From contig JBAIZL010000001.1 in NCBI GenBank assembly GCA_036971475.1, positions 207,311,341 through 207,375,340 of the forward strand: DNA of 64,000 nucleotides, read 5' to 3'. Shown piece by piece: positions 13,499 through 26,690 of the stretch. A program made the translations under genes and the position numbers. The stretch comes from Prosapia bicincta. Its lineage: Eukaryota > Arthropoda > Insecta > Hemiptera > Cercopidae. How positions within the stretch are numbered: the stretch's first letter is position 1; the number at the start of each line of letters is the position of its first letter. Under the pieces are notes generated by a model. It was not told the origin of the DNA, did no database searches, and saw nothing but the letters and a program-made list of their open reading frames with translations.

Positions 13499-13579
<81 letters not shown>
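13499..13579. repeat. Compound (CT)n-(AT)n microsatellite
   Basis: About 16 CT units run directly into about 24 AT units. Confidence 0.95.
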
Positions 13580-13584
<5 letters not shown>

Positions 13585-16500
13585 TCCTGTCTCTCTTTAT
13601 CTATCTATCTTTCTCCTTAACCGTTCGGCAATTGTCCATTGTTCACCAATAGGGTAGGTGAAAGATTTTTACAGGAAATATCTGTAACAGGAAATATCTG
13701 TAAACATTTCTATAGACTGACATTTCAAAAGATTTAACCTAATTTTACTAATACTGTATTATAAAAAATAACTTTATAAATTTCACCCTATTTTCAACAA
13801 AACATTGACTCTTATAGTGTTGAGGCTGGTATATCGAGAGGAACGTATGTAATTATAAGATAAATTAGTTTTATAACGCCTTAGTCAGGACCTGAATACA
13901 ATTGTTGATCTTGCCGCGTTGGATCACATCTCCAGTTGCCCAAAACATAGATAAATCCTAAACTCATCCACATATATTTTATTAAAAGAAACATAATGCA
14001 TTAATTATTTGTTAAAACGATATTTTTATTATGAGTATTGTTACAATTTTATTGCAACATCTGAATTATAGGAGTTCTACAAACATTATAGAAAGTTTAA
14101 TTTGGATTTACTATGTCCAAACTAAAATATGTCTGAAATATACATGTACGACACATGTAGAAGAAATACAATTAAATATACTTATTTTAAGTACGCCTAA
14201 GGGAAAAGCAATTTCTATACATATGTAGAAACGTGTAGCATTTATCATATCAACATTAATTCTAGAAATATAACCTCAAAACGCATAAGAGAAGTGACAG
14301 AATCGGTGACGGTAATGATTAGGAATAGCTCATATAACTTTAAGACTTATCTATAGAAAGTAGTAACTCATATGTTTAAAGTTAAAGATGTAGTTGAGTG
14401 CAATACCACTTCCTGTAGGAAGTGAGGCAGTACATTACGTATTACTAATAATATTTTGCTCTACATTCATAGTTCAATAGAATAGCAAATAAACTACTGA
14501 AGAAAAAACCTAGGATTACTTAGATAAGGTAAGAAACACACAATACTCAACATCTCAGCACAATTCGTAGAGTCCTTTATTACCAGTTTATGAATTACTC
14601 GAAGTAGCGGCATGGAGTAGCCTACCGTGCAGCGCTGCTCATACAATTACCGCCACATTAGGACTTCCTATCCTTCAACATACAGACATCCCACCCAACA
14701 AGGATTCTTGTATAATCGTTAGTTTAACAGTGTTTTTCCATGGTTTTCCATCCATTCACGCGATACTTATGTTCTGTTTCGTTTCATTATACTCCAAATA
14801 TTCATGGGAAAACTTCAATATCTTGTTACAAATTCAAAACACCCTGCATAGATGTACTAGCCGCTTTCCCATGTGAGACAGAGATGTCTAACATGTTATT
14901 GTCCACCACGAAAAAACGTATGTGGAACTCATTCTTAAAGATATTTATAATTAAAAGTAGGCCTACTATAAATGTATTTCTTAACACATTCAGTAATTGA
15001 TATATTTTAAACACTTGGTTGCGGCTACATAAAGTTTGACGAAACTGCCTTTGCTACTGAGTATTATGAATATCTCACTGATTGGCTATTGCCCCACCTG
15101 AAGATGGCACATTAAGAAGCCGGTCAGCTTCCCCCGCAGTGAATTTATAAGAGAAATATAATCCCGATCGTTTACATATGATTATATTCAAAGTTAAGGA
15201 GATGACGTTTCCTTAACTTTGTACCAGACACAAATATAGACTGTCTGAATTAGTCAATTTATCTAATATGATCACGATTCGAATAGTTCTCGAAGCTAAT
15301 CTATCATCACACTGTTTACAAAACCATTTGGTAAAGTAATCAATTTTATTCAGTTTTGAATGGTTGAATGTATTCTGTAAATTGGAAATAAAACCGCCTG
15401 AAGCTTGTTTCAATGTAGATTGAAACATTAGCTTCTTAAGGGGAAAGCACATTAAGGGTTGATTTAAATACAAAGCTTTTTACCTTTGTTTCTGAGACGG
15501 CATTGTTTAGAAAAATGCTTTTTATTTAGTCCTGTTCACCTTAACGGCTGAAAGTTACAGATTTAGTGTTTAACAACACTTGTTTTGTTTACTTTCGTCT
15601 TCGTATAACCACTGATTGATGGGATATTTAAATGTTGTTTATTACTTTTATATAAAATCCCTGCATTAGAATATAAATGTTACAGAATAGCTTTATGTAA
15701 AGTTAAAGTGAACTATCGCTTAAATATTAACCAAGCAGTGACTTTGGGCTGTATGCAAATGATGTTATTGTTTCAACAAATTTGTTTGATAATAATCAAT
15801 TTATTTAAATTAGTTTATGGAGTACACTTGTTTAGGAATAGTGTAGTATATTGGCCCCTAGAGTTAGGGTGTATTACCTGTTGGTTGAATTTAATAACCA
15901 ACTTAATCATACCGAGGTATCTTCCCGTTACAATTTCAATTAAAACTTTTGTATTATGATCAGGACTGGGAATTTGATTTAGTCTCACGTATTATTACCG
16001 TATAAAACATGTATATAGTTTTTTATTTTATAACTATCAAATAATACAAAGGAATTAAAAATTGGAATGTGGAAAGATTTCTTTCCATTAAACTAAAACA
16101 AAAATTCAAAAGATATTCACGAAAATTAAAACTATATATATTTAGTCTTTTTTAAAATTCGATGATTGTTATAATGTACTAAAAGAAAATTAATAGGTAA
16201 TATATAATGAATAGGCAATGAAAACTTTTAATTCATAAATAATTTAGTAAAATCATTTTATTATTCTTTATTTTCCTAACAAATCTTTTAAAAAAGGGAA
16301 TTAAGTTTTGCGGTAATCTATGACACACAGTTTCAGACTCGTTATTCTTCTACCAACCTAATTAAATAAAATAGGAAGTACTTAGTTTGTGACTTGAATT
16401 TACTTGGCCTGATTGCTCTGTAAGTGTTCTCCGAAAACTCGTTAGAAGTTTTCTCTTTTCTCTGAGATTAACTTGCCTGTACTTTAGCGTTTTTGAATTT

Positions 16501-17434
16501 ATAGGTAATTTTAATCCAATTTATTTTGCCATATCGCTATAAGCGAGGAAATGCGACAAATAAATCGATATATCACTTTCTCTCTCTTGCTGACTTCCCC
16601 TTCTCTCCTTACTGTCACCTGAGATCATTTGTTTGTTTCTTCATCCTCGACCGCTCTTCTCATTTCTTTCTCCTCTTTTTCCTTTCTCAGTTTTAGTTAA
16701 TGGTAAAATATGGGTATAAATTTAACGGGAAAATTATACTGAAATAAATCAACATAATAGACCATTCAGCATTAAAATAGTTAGGGGTATAAATGGGTAA
16801 GTTAGACCCCTAATAGTTTTACCTCCTCTTGAGTTAAGAGATGTTCTCATACATGATTTGGGCCTGAACTCTGATTACTTCTGTACAAGTGATCTCACAT
16901 TTGGTTGAAAAGTAACAAAAATAACGCTCGACATGTTAAAATATAATATATTCACAAATATTTCAAATATATTCATAGAATACGTTAAACCTGCTATATT
17001 TAATGGTTGGTACTAGACTTAACTTAAATTAAATTACCTTCTCAATAACATTTTATTCATATACATGTACTTTCAATTCCCTTCTTACATTACATACTAT
17101 TTTAACTTTATTTAGCGACACTCTACAAAAATATTCAATTTACAGATATCTTTTTTGTTTCGAGATAATTCTGCCCCACTTTGGAATATAGCAAAGCGCC
17201 GTGTGTTATGGTCTCCCATTACCCATTCCACCGAACGACAAAATACCCTGGCAGGTGAGATGAATGTAAGGATTGGGTCAAGCAAGTTATGTTTGTAATC
17301 CCATTGTGTGCTCTAGTTAAATTGCACAGAGTGGCAGAAGTAAGTAGGTTCTATATTTGATTTCTTTATTATTTATCACCCAATATGTACTAAATGTTTC
17401 AAATGAATGTTGTTTTACCATAAATTTAAATTAC
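13580..17434. other. AT-rich stretch without recognisable gene
   Basis: No supported gene. It holds an 18-bp palindrome, CACTTCCTGTAGGAAGTG, near 14408-14425, a TAGGCCTA near 14959, a pyrimidine-rich tract at about 16570-16700, and a somewhat more GC-rich, low-repeat patch at 17165-17345. Confidence 0.5.
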
Positions 17435-17440
17435 AATGAA

Positions 17441-17775
17441 AGTATTGGAAGAATCCCAATACCACAGAAATAATAAAAAATAACAAATAAAACAAGTTAT
17501 TCAAGATTAAATCCTATGTACATTTCGATGACCATGTCATCATCGTCATCAGAAGGTCTTATTACAAAATTACAATCTAGCAAACAAGAACTTACAAACT
17601 AGAGTTACAATTCACTCTAGTTTGTAACTTCTTGTTTGCTAGATTGTAATTTTAAAATTAGTACCTCAGATGATGATGACATGGTCATCGAAATGTACAT
17701 AAGGTTTTAATCTTAAGTAACTTGATTTATTTTTTATTATTTTTGTGGTATTGGGGTTCCTTCCAATATTTTCGT
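17441..17775. mobile_element. Head-to-head PLE-type terminal palindrome (family 4)
   Basis: Two arms of about 160 bp are inverted about a centre near 17606: 17441-17600 on the minus strand and 17612-17775 on the plus strand. Each arm carries a hammerhead-like motif with GATGAC-ATG-GTCATC, then GAA and ATGTACAT. Outer sequence includes 'gtggtattgggg' and 'ttccaatatt'. A diverged single copy lies at 61080-61260 and a relative at 35815-35953. No coding part is present. Assignment to Penelope-like elements rests on the hammerhead pattern shared with the copy next to a PLE endonuclease at 58.1 kb. Confidence 0.7.
17663..17705 (+). ncRNA. Hammerhead-like motif, family 4, core base changed
   Basis: Elements in order: stem I ACCU (17663-17666), core CAGAUGA (17667-17673; U4 of the usual CUGAUGA is A), extra U (17674), stem II GAUGAC-AUG-GUCAUC (17675-17689), GAA (17690-17692), self-complementary stem III AUGUACAU (17693-17700), cleavage-site A (17701), stem I partner AGGU (17702-17705). 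Stems I and II pair perfectly. The changed core base probably makes this copy inactive. The inverted partner on the minus strand (about 17511-17560) keeps CUGAUGA but has an extra GAU triplet in stem II and a poor stem I. Confidence 0.7.
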
Positions 17776-18410
17776 TATAATATATTGTACCACTGTGCTC
17801 TTGATATTGTGTATTACATTTAAATACTTTTCAGATAAGAGATACATAAGACATTTGACACCTACTTCAGGTTACCAACTAAAACTGCTACATAGTTATC
17901 CGATTTGAATTCAGATATAAATTATATTAATAGGAGTACAATTTAAAATATATCTTCAAAGATGCGGGTAGAATATCACACTCTAATATTTCTGTGGATG
18001 TTCTGTGCGTTACAATCAGGGCTTAAATAAAGCACACATTTTATTACTACACATTTACTGAAGGAATTTGTTCTTACAGGCTTAGAAACATTAAGCATAT
18101 AAGATTTCTATTAAAGCTCAATAATATAATGAATTTTTCATATTTTACCAAAACATGGTAAAAAACTCTACGAATGAATTTCAAAGTATTTTACTTTATT
18201 AAGTAAGTGACGTTCGATGGAAAAAATGTTCGAACTGGTTTTTCTGCGGTAAATCGTCACAAAGTAACAATATATTTATATTTTACCTTTATGAATGTGA
18301 AGTTCATTTTAAAGCTTGAGCCTTAACTTCTATCGTAATTTTATATATAAACACTCAAACACAGAAACATATGTCAGAATTATAAATATGAGATTAAAAC
18401 CATTAACCAT
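17776..18410. other. AT-rich stretch before the satellite
   Basis: No gene or repeat supported. Confidence 0.5.
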
Positions 18411-20073
18411 AGATTACTTATACCTAGATTTCTTATACCTAGATTACTTATACCTAGATTACTTATACCTATATTACTTATACCTAGATTACTTATACCT
18501 AGATTACTTATACCTAGATTACTTATACCTAGATTACTTATACCTAGATTACTTATACCTAGATTACTTATACCTAGATTACCTATACCTGGATTACCTA
18601 TACCTAGATTACTTATACCTAGATTACTTATACCTAGATGACTTATACCTAGATTACTTGTACCTAGATTACTTGTACCTAGATTACTTATACCTAGATT
18701 ACCTATACCTAGATTACTTATACCTAGATTACTTATACCTAGATTACTTATACCTAGATTACTTATACCTAGATTACTTGTACCTAGATTACTTATACCT
18801 AGATTACTTATACCTAGATTTCTTATACCTAGATTACTTATATCTAGATTACTTATACCTAGATTACTTATACCTAGATTTCTTATACCTAGATTACTTA
18901 TACCTAGATTACTTATACCTAGATTACTTATACCTAGATTACTTATACCTAGATTTCTTATACCTAGATTACTTATACCTAGATTACTTATACCTAGATT
19001 ACTTATACCTAGATTACTTATACCTAGATTACTTATACCTAGATTACCTATACCTAGATTACTTATACCTAGATTTCTTATACCTAGATTACTTATACCT
19101 AGATTACTTATACCTAGATTACTTATACCTAGATTTCTTATACCTAGATTACTTATACCTAGATTACTTATACCTAGATTACTTATACCTAGATTACTTA
19201 TACCTAGATTACTTATACCTAGATTACTTATACCTAGATTTCTTATACCTAGATTACTTATACCTAGATTACTTATACCTAGATTACTTATACCTAGATT
19301 ACTTATACCTAGATTACTTATACCTAGATTACTTATACCTAGATTACGTATACCTAGATTACTTATACCTAGATTACTTATACCTAGATTACTTATACCT
19401 AGATTACTTATACCTAGATTTCTTATACCTAGATTACTTATACCTAGATTACTTATACCTAGATTACTTATACCTAGATTTCTTATACCTAGATTACTTA
19501 TACCTAGATTACTTATACCTAGATTACTTATACCTAGATTACTTATACCTAGATTACTTATACCTAGATTACTTATACCTAGATTACGTATACCTAGATT
19601 ACTTATACCTAGATTACTTATACCTAGATTAATTATACCTAGATTTCTTATACCTAGATTACTTATACCTAGATTACTTATACCTAGATTACTTGTACCT
19701 AGATTACTTATACCTAGATTACTTATACCTAGATTACTTATTCCTAGATTACTTATACCTAGATTACTTGTACCTAGATTACTTATACCTAGATTACTTA
19801 TACCTAGATTACTTATACCTAGATTACGTATACCTAGATTACTTATACCTAGATTACTTATACCTAGATTACTTATACCTAGATTACCTATACCTAGATT
19901 ACTTATACCTAGATTACTTATACCTAGATTACTTATACCTAGATTACTTATACCTAGATTACTCTTACCTAGATTACTTATACCTAGATCACTTATACCT
20001 AGATTACCTATACCTAGATTACTTATACCTAGATTACTTGTACCTAGATTACTTATTCCTAGATTTCTTATAC
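18411..20073. repeat. 15-bp satellite array, about 110 units
   Basis: The unit is TACCTAGATTACTTA. It stays in exact 15-bp register from 18411 to 20073 with no insertion or deletion; all variation is by substitution. Marker variants recur at fixed distance: the ACGTA variant at 19341, 19581 and 19821 is spaced exactly 240 bp (16 units), and the TTTCTTA variants at 19240 and 19480 likewise, so a 16-unit higher-order repeat is present in the right half. A 438-codon plus-strand frame (18316-19632) and a 198-codon frame (19693-20289) read Tyr-Leu-Asp-Tyr-Leu repeats. The single in-array stop comes from a TAA at about 19631. Because 15 is a multiple of three and a second plus frame and one minus frame are also open, this is best read as a satellite, not a gene. 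Confidence 0.93.
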
Positions 20074-20339
20074 GACATTAAGATTCATAAATTGCTATAT
20101 CTGACAAATAGTTCGGAGTTCTATCTTCTCAGTTCCTTTACACCTACAACAACCATATGGCGTCATATGTACAGTTTCGCCGCTAAAGTTCGCATGCGTC
20201 TTAGTGAAACAAAGCTCGCGTCGTCATTAAGACGATATACAACTTACCGTGTGACTTTTTTATGTTTGTGTTTTATTTACATTTTTTAGTTATTTACTCG
20301 CATATGCTTAGGTTGTATTACTACTTGTAGTGGTTTGCG

Positions 20340-21391
20340 TTTCTGAGCATTTTAAGGCTGGATTTATAATTGAGACGAGAAAATGGCTGACGAGGAGGAT
20401 CGTAGAGACACCCTAATAAAGAGAATATCTTGAAGATTCTAGTGATAAGGAGTTTTGTGAACGTGCTTATAACTCAAATAGGTGTCCAAATGGTAGTGAA
20501 AATGAACAAATAGTCGAAGGTAAACATGTCAAATATAAGGACTCGGGGACTATACAGATGCAGACATGACTTACCGTCCAGGGGTTGGAGCCACAGCTCT
20601 GAGCTACGAGTGAATAATCAGACAGTGATACTGAAACGATCTGGACTCATTGGAGCTAAATATAAGTATCTATGAAGCACTCGTCCTGATCCAGTCAATA
20701 TTCCCGCTCCAATACGTAACATTGAGGGCGGTTTCAAAACGGTATGTTGTGGTGACTGTACTAGAATCACTTATACCCCACAACGTTATACCCATATCAC
20801 GATTCTTCCAGATCTTCGACGTAGCAATGGCAGTAACTGAACCGCAAATGTGATTCCGTCTTGAAACGCTAAACATGTGGAAAAACGCAAAATCACAGAT
20901 TTCTGAGTTACTTGGAAACCCAGCCACCCAGCAGCTGCAAAACAAGCAGGAGACAATAAGATTTGTTATTTTTTTCCAACAGCCATCAGAAGGCTGATTA
21001 CCAACAGCCATCACACTGCAACCCCCCAGGATGTGCACAACACCGAGCAGCGCTGTGTAGAGTGTGCAGCAAGTAAAACTGCTTGTTTAAGCTGTAAATA
21101 ATATCGATTTTCATATATCCACCAAGAACATAGGCGAATTAGAAAAAAACTCTTTGATTTTGTTGAAAACGTGTTCTACAACTCAGTCATTTGTTACATT
21201 CTTTGTTATTTTTGTAAATAAAATATGTTTAACATTATGTTAAAAAGGCTTTCTTAAACATTAGCAGTTCACTATTTTATTAAAACGTAGTCATTGTAAT
21301 TATTATTTTCCTTCTAATAGTAGGTTACTATGTTTAACAAATTAACAACAAAACACGATTTTTGACAAATAAAAAAAAAAAAAAAAAAAAA
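20340..21391 (+). pseudogene. Decayed coding-like segment ending in poly-A, class unassigned
   Basis: Starts near a possible ATG (about 20383, MADEEDRRDTLIKRI) followed by broken acidic frames such as EDSSDKEFCERAYN. More frames follow, including one reading PAPIRNIEGGFKTVCCGDC near 20698 and a cysteine-bearing end, EQRCVECAASKTACLSCK, stopping near 21102. The acidic N-terminus and cysteine-rich C-terminus are loosely like a piggyBac-type transposase, but I cannot identify conserved catalytic residues and the match is weak. Base composition is more GC-rich than the flanks. AATAAA signals lie near 21220 and just before a run of 21 A (21371-21391), so a retroposed cDNA is an alternative. Multiple stops and frame changes show it is dead. 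Confidence 0.35.
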
Positions 21392-23205
21392 TTGGAGTAG
21401 TCGAATTGACGATACAAAAGTAATCGTGTGACAAACTTTAGACGTAAATAATCAAGGTTAAAATACCTTTATGATACGCTTGTACTTGACGTTACTATTA
21501 ATAGGATATCCACACGATTAAAGCTTACATAAATGTTATAGGGTTAAAATACGGGATATTGCTAAAAGCATGCAAAGATAAATTTAAGCTATTAAATAGC
21601 AACGGTCATAAATTGTTTGGCTACCTTATTTGTTGCTTCTTTTCTCCACAAACCATTAACGTTAGCGGTAAGGTCATCTAATCTTCCCGTTTTTTAATGA
21701 CAACCAGCTCCCTCGAAGAATTTCCTCATAATCTCAGGTCTACGAGATTATTATATCGTTCCCATTTTTCTACTAAAATCTAATTACTTAATTAGAGGGT
21801 AGTTTTCTCACAAGGGTTGACCTTGTAAGAGACACGTAAATATCTTTTCAGGACCCCAGTAGAGCATTTCTTCTTCAGTTATAGGATCCTGCAAACATGA
21901 TCACGCATGATCACTATCTATATATAGTTATATAGATATAGATATAAACCTAATTAAAAGATGAATGCTTAAGTTTCTTTTCTATAATTTATAGGTTCTA
22001 ATAGTTATGCTGGACTATCATGTTATTGGTACAAAAGAAATACTGTAGAAATCATTTTTCCTAGAATCCTTATTGCCCATTTAATGAATTTGAAGTCATG
22101 TTCTCACAGTTTGTTATTTGTTGTCCTATCTATCAAGCGGGTTCTATACACCTTAATTATATTTATAGTAAATCCAGTATTTCTGTTTATGCTAACGTAT
22201 TTATGCAGTTATGATTACGTCTTGTTTTACAAAAAATCAAACAATTTAAAATGTAATAAATAATATTACTGTGTTTTTCGAAGCCTTATAGACTTGTATC
22301 TGGGAATTGATGAATACAAATTGAAGTTATGACAGTTATACTGGAAATATCAGAAACAATTACGCCTTGTTTTAAAGTAACAACGTATCTCTAAAAGTGT
22401 TACCTGATTAGGGTCTTGTCTTTATTTTTAATCAAAATTGGGTATAATAGGCAATCGTAATAATGACATACTAAGCATGCGCTTAATATAATATGTATGT
22501 GTAAAAACAGATATTCTTTGTGGCGTGTCTAGGGTAATATATTACAAACCAAAAACGGACTTTAAGAAACAGTAAAAACAACTATTTGAAACTCAATGGA
22601 AAACCGTGAAATTAGGAAATCGCTAGTGGGGACAAGCGCTTACAAACAGGCAGTCTCCTACAAACGTGCGATTTAGTAGGAAGTGATACCAATTCTACAG
22701 AACAGAATATTGGTTTTGTAAATGCTGTAAAAACAATACAAATCTTTATCAGTTTAAACTGTCAGTGTATATTAAATAGTTGTATTTAATACCATGATTT
22801 TCTTATTAATATAAATTATAAAAATAAATTCAATTCAATTTTTAATTTCTTATAAACAGAAAACTACATTAAGGGCAAACGTTTTATAAACATACGATAT
22901 TGCCTATATCGAAACACACTGATATTTAGAAGTGAGAGAACAGAATAAACACGATATCAGATAAGCGTTTAAAACAAGACAGTGTCTTGGGGATAAGCAT
23001 ATTCCACACTTTATATAGTTTGATTTAAAAAAAAAAATGTTTTACAGTGTAATTGACATTTGTACGTATTTCGTAAACGTATTCAATGAGAAAACTGTTA
23101 AATATGAAATAAAGTTCAAGTGTTCAGGAGATGATTCATTCATAATTATGAAATATATATCGTAATTATTTTTATGTTTAATTCGTAATGTTTAGCAGAC
23201 GGAAA

Positions 23206-23208
<3 letters not shown>
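21392..23208. other. AT-rich stretch without recognisable gene
   Basis: Nothing supported beyond a small direct duplication of 'catgatcac' near 21895-21912. Confidence 0.5.

Positions 23209-23297
<89 letters not shown>
23209..23297. repeat. (AT)n microsatellite with one interruption
   Basis: About 44 AT units with a single G interruption near 23251. Confidence 0.95.
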
Positions 23298-23300
<3 letters not shown>

Positions 23301-26300
23301 TGGTATTAGTTAATTATATTCGAAAGAAGCTTTGAAGTTTATAGTGAATACCGACAACTAATTATTAAGTGGGAAACCGAATAGCATGTTATAAAATAAT
23401 TCATCTGAAAAGAATACCTAATACTAGAATTTCTTCTTAAAGAATTTCTATAATACTAGAAAAAAGTTTAACGAAAAAATGTTTGTTTTCAATAGACTAC
23501 AATAGATGTAATGTTTTTCATGAAAGATCGAGATATTTTTCTTTTCTAATATTAATAGTCCTATAATTTTCCATTTAGGGCATGTTAACTCAAGGCTTGA
23601 AGAATATAAAAAATGAAAATATAATATTATCCTTGATATTTTTCGACGTCATTGAAATGATTATAGACAATTAGGCTTCAAAGTTATGATTTAATAGGAG
23701 TAAATTTTATGTTATGTTTAAAGCATAAATACGTTCTTGTAGTTTTATAACAAACAATTTTTAACATAGCTGTTTTGAAACATACACTTCAAGAATAATT
23801 TAGTAAAGATAAAATTAATATGTTACAACATGCGACAAGGGTGAGAGGAAAATTAGATTACCATAAAGTTCTGCCACACGTTTGCAGAATGTAATTATAC
23901 GAAACAAGCTTGCAATTATTAAAAGAAGAAGCGCTTATTAAAAGAACACAAGTATAATACGATTTCCTCTTATTATACAACACATTGCAGTGTTCTATAC
24001 CCTAAAGTTCTTTAGCAAAAAAATTGCTATTTTTCTTCCATTGCTACCGCTCAGAGAAGTTTAGATAACATTGCCATACGTTGACATTTGTATGTGCGTG
24101 ACGAAGGTGATACTGAACCAATTATTCAACCATATTAGGAACCGCTGATCAAGCACGTTAATTAAAAAACAAATAAATCTGTTTGCCCTCGCTTCTTGAT
24201 GGGTTGTATTTTTGCCGTCAAAACACTCTTAAATAAATTAGTCTACCTACCACAAAATGTCACTCACTGGTGAAACCTTGTTTATTATTTCGTGTCCAAT
24301 ACGGGGCGAGGTTGTGTGGTTTTACACTCGATTAGGATGTTACCACAATGTGTTTGGCTTGTGTAAAGTTTATGGAGAACTTACCATGTGCTAACATTAT
24401 TGCCTGCGGTGAGAGTGTTCGGAGGGAGGGAGATGGGAGGGAGAGAGAGAGAGGAATGAAACGTCATACCAAACATAATTAAACTGGATGACTAGAGATT
24501 AATTGTTTTTTCTAATTAAGGATCCATATATACATTAGGACAGTGGTAAGTTACAAGTTCTGACAGACTTGTTGAGTGTTATAACATAAGTCAGTAAAAG
24601 AAGGTAATCTTGATGTGGTATAATTTATGGAGCTGATACAAAATAATAAAAGCAAAGATCCCGTTAAAACTAATAAAATGAGGCATTTGAAATGTTAGCC
24701 TATATACTGACTTTACTTCAATCATTGGCTAATCTGGTCAACAACACAAACTAATTGGCTATTTAGAGAGAAGAGAGAGAGAGAGAGAGAGTGTGTGTGT
24801 GACAGAGAGAGAGAGAGAGCGCGAAAGAGAGAGAGAAAAAGAGAGAGTGAGGAAAGAATATCACGAATAAAAACTGTAATATTTAGGTCATCTTATTATT
24901 CTCAGTGAATATAGTAAACCTCAGTTGATCATTGTAAGAAGTTCAGAACAATAAGTTTAGTAAAAGGACACTAAGTAGAAGAAGGGAGTCTCGGTTTCCC
25001 ATCTAGTGTTGGCGGTTCGAATTGATTGTTACTATTTGAATCCCACATAATAAAATCAGAATAGCCTTTTTAATATTCAATCACAACTCATAGAATACAG
25101 AAAAATAATAAATACACCAGAAAATCCACCACTAATGCAAACCGCCCTGATCAAGATTAAAAAAAACAATTTTTGGTGCACACTACTTAAGGCTCTGAAA
25201 ACTTCAAAGAAATATCTTATCTAATTGTTTAAAATAAATATTCGGTTTAAAAAAACTTTATACAAAATTTAGAAGACTCTTTCATAATTAATACAACATA
25301 CATTAAAATAATCGTTTTTCATTGGATATTTTATCATGTTCAAGGCAATAAATTATTCAAAAGTGGTCATTTTAAGTGGTATAACACAATGACAGAATTT
25401 TTGTCTACATTTTCTCCATTTGAAGGTCATCAATATAAAGGCAATAAAAAAACAATTAAAACATCAATGAATCTACAAATACCAACGTCCCATTTTATCT
25501 AAGTAAAACAAGTAAACCAGGCATGTGGTATATTGTTTACATTATCCACTGTTTACACATAGGTTTTTGTTTACCAATATTTGGAGAGCAAACTCATAGC
25601 TGTCAATTTTTCCATAAACCCAATATTCCATTGGACAGTAACTATTTTAAGATGTTAACAAATCACGGTCATACAGGGATTTTGGTGACTGTATCAGTAC
25701 GGAGTTTATATTGTACCAGGTATCAAAGACGTCTTATGACCACTGCTTTGTTAATTTTCTTAAAAGACTGGTATTGAAAGAACTTTGAACTTTCAAGAAA
25801 TGTTTTGTAATGACAAACAATCTTACTTGTTGCTATTCAAATAAACAATATATTCATTATTTTTTATTACTTGTCTGGCCTATAAATGTTCCTCACAACT
25901 TACACTCAATGTCTATGTTTATCTTTGCTATAGGATTGTAAATTTCTCTAAACTTTTGTATTGAACTTATGAGTACAAAAAGCCTCTACCTTCCACACTT
26001 AAAATATCTCTTTCGTGTTTGACAGAACATTGGGTATCTAATCAAGGGATGTCTTGGACCCTGATAGTTTTGGTTGATAGAGAAATGCTAAATGTGTCCA
26101 CTAGAGATGTGTTTCCCAAGGTAGGACAAGACCTCTGTACTATTCACATTTATTCATTAGACTTTAATAGTTGGAATAAATCTACCTAAAACCATGTAAT
26201 TTAAATCTATCAATCATACATTTCAAATTATATACCTCTTTCGTATTTTTTTCTCACGCCGAATACAACATGAACATAGTAACTTGTTTATAACTCTTGC

Positions 26301-26412
26301 AAATAAAGGTGGGTTTCAGTTTTATATTTACATTTGCCATTTATAGTTTTTTATTTATTTAAATATTGCCATGATTAAAAAAGTACATCACTGTCTGACA
26401 AGAATTTAATTT
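23298..26412. other. AT-rich stretch with GA microsatellites
   Basis: GA-rich tracts lie at 24421-24455 and 24764-24850, the second with an internal GTGTGTGTGT. A low-repeat, slightly more GC-rich block lies at about 24060-24420. A GGTTCGAATTG word near 25013 resembles a pol III B box but has no A box at the right distance. The open frame at 25523-25777 has no recognisable signature. Confidence 0.5.
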
Positions 26413-26413
26413 T

Positions 26414-26690
26414 AATATTGTTGGAGTGGAAGACATACGTGCGCAACTTTTAATTGCCCATTTAATTGCTGGTAATGAAAATGGCAGCCACATGACGTCA
26501 CAATGCGTTCAAAAACTGCCCTAATTTAATTGAAGTAATTCGTTTAATTAACCACATTTATGCCATCCTTTTCCGCAATTATGTTGAACTATTTCTATAA
26601 TTCCATTTGTTGGCAGCGTAGTGTTTTCCATTTACAATCTTTATGCAGTTTTTAATTGTTTTTAGGCCGTTCTTTAAAGCTCTATTATTT
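26414..26690. promoter_or_regulatory. Candidate conserved non-coding / enhancer-like block
   Basis: Low-repeat, balanced sequence with many homeodomain-type TAATTG/TAATTA cores (for example 'tttaattgccca' near 26448 and 'tttaattaacc' near 26546), a perfect CRE palindrome TGACGTCA at 26493-26500, and 'aaatggcagcc' near 26478. No long open frame. The call is inferred from motif density only; there is no comparison to support conservation. Confidence 0.25.

Noticed and set aside
18316..19632. 438-codon Tyr-Leu-Asp-Tyr-Leu open frame as a real protein gene
   Set aside because: The repeat unit is 15 bp, so any stop-free frame extends indefinitely. A second plus frame (Pro-Arg-Leu-Leu-Ile) and one minus frame (Ser-Asn-Leu-Gly-Ile) are equally open, and nothing gene-like flanks it.
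25005..25025. SINE B box (GGTTCGAATTG)
   Set aside because: No A-box-like word at the right distance upstream and no second copy found.
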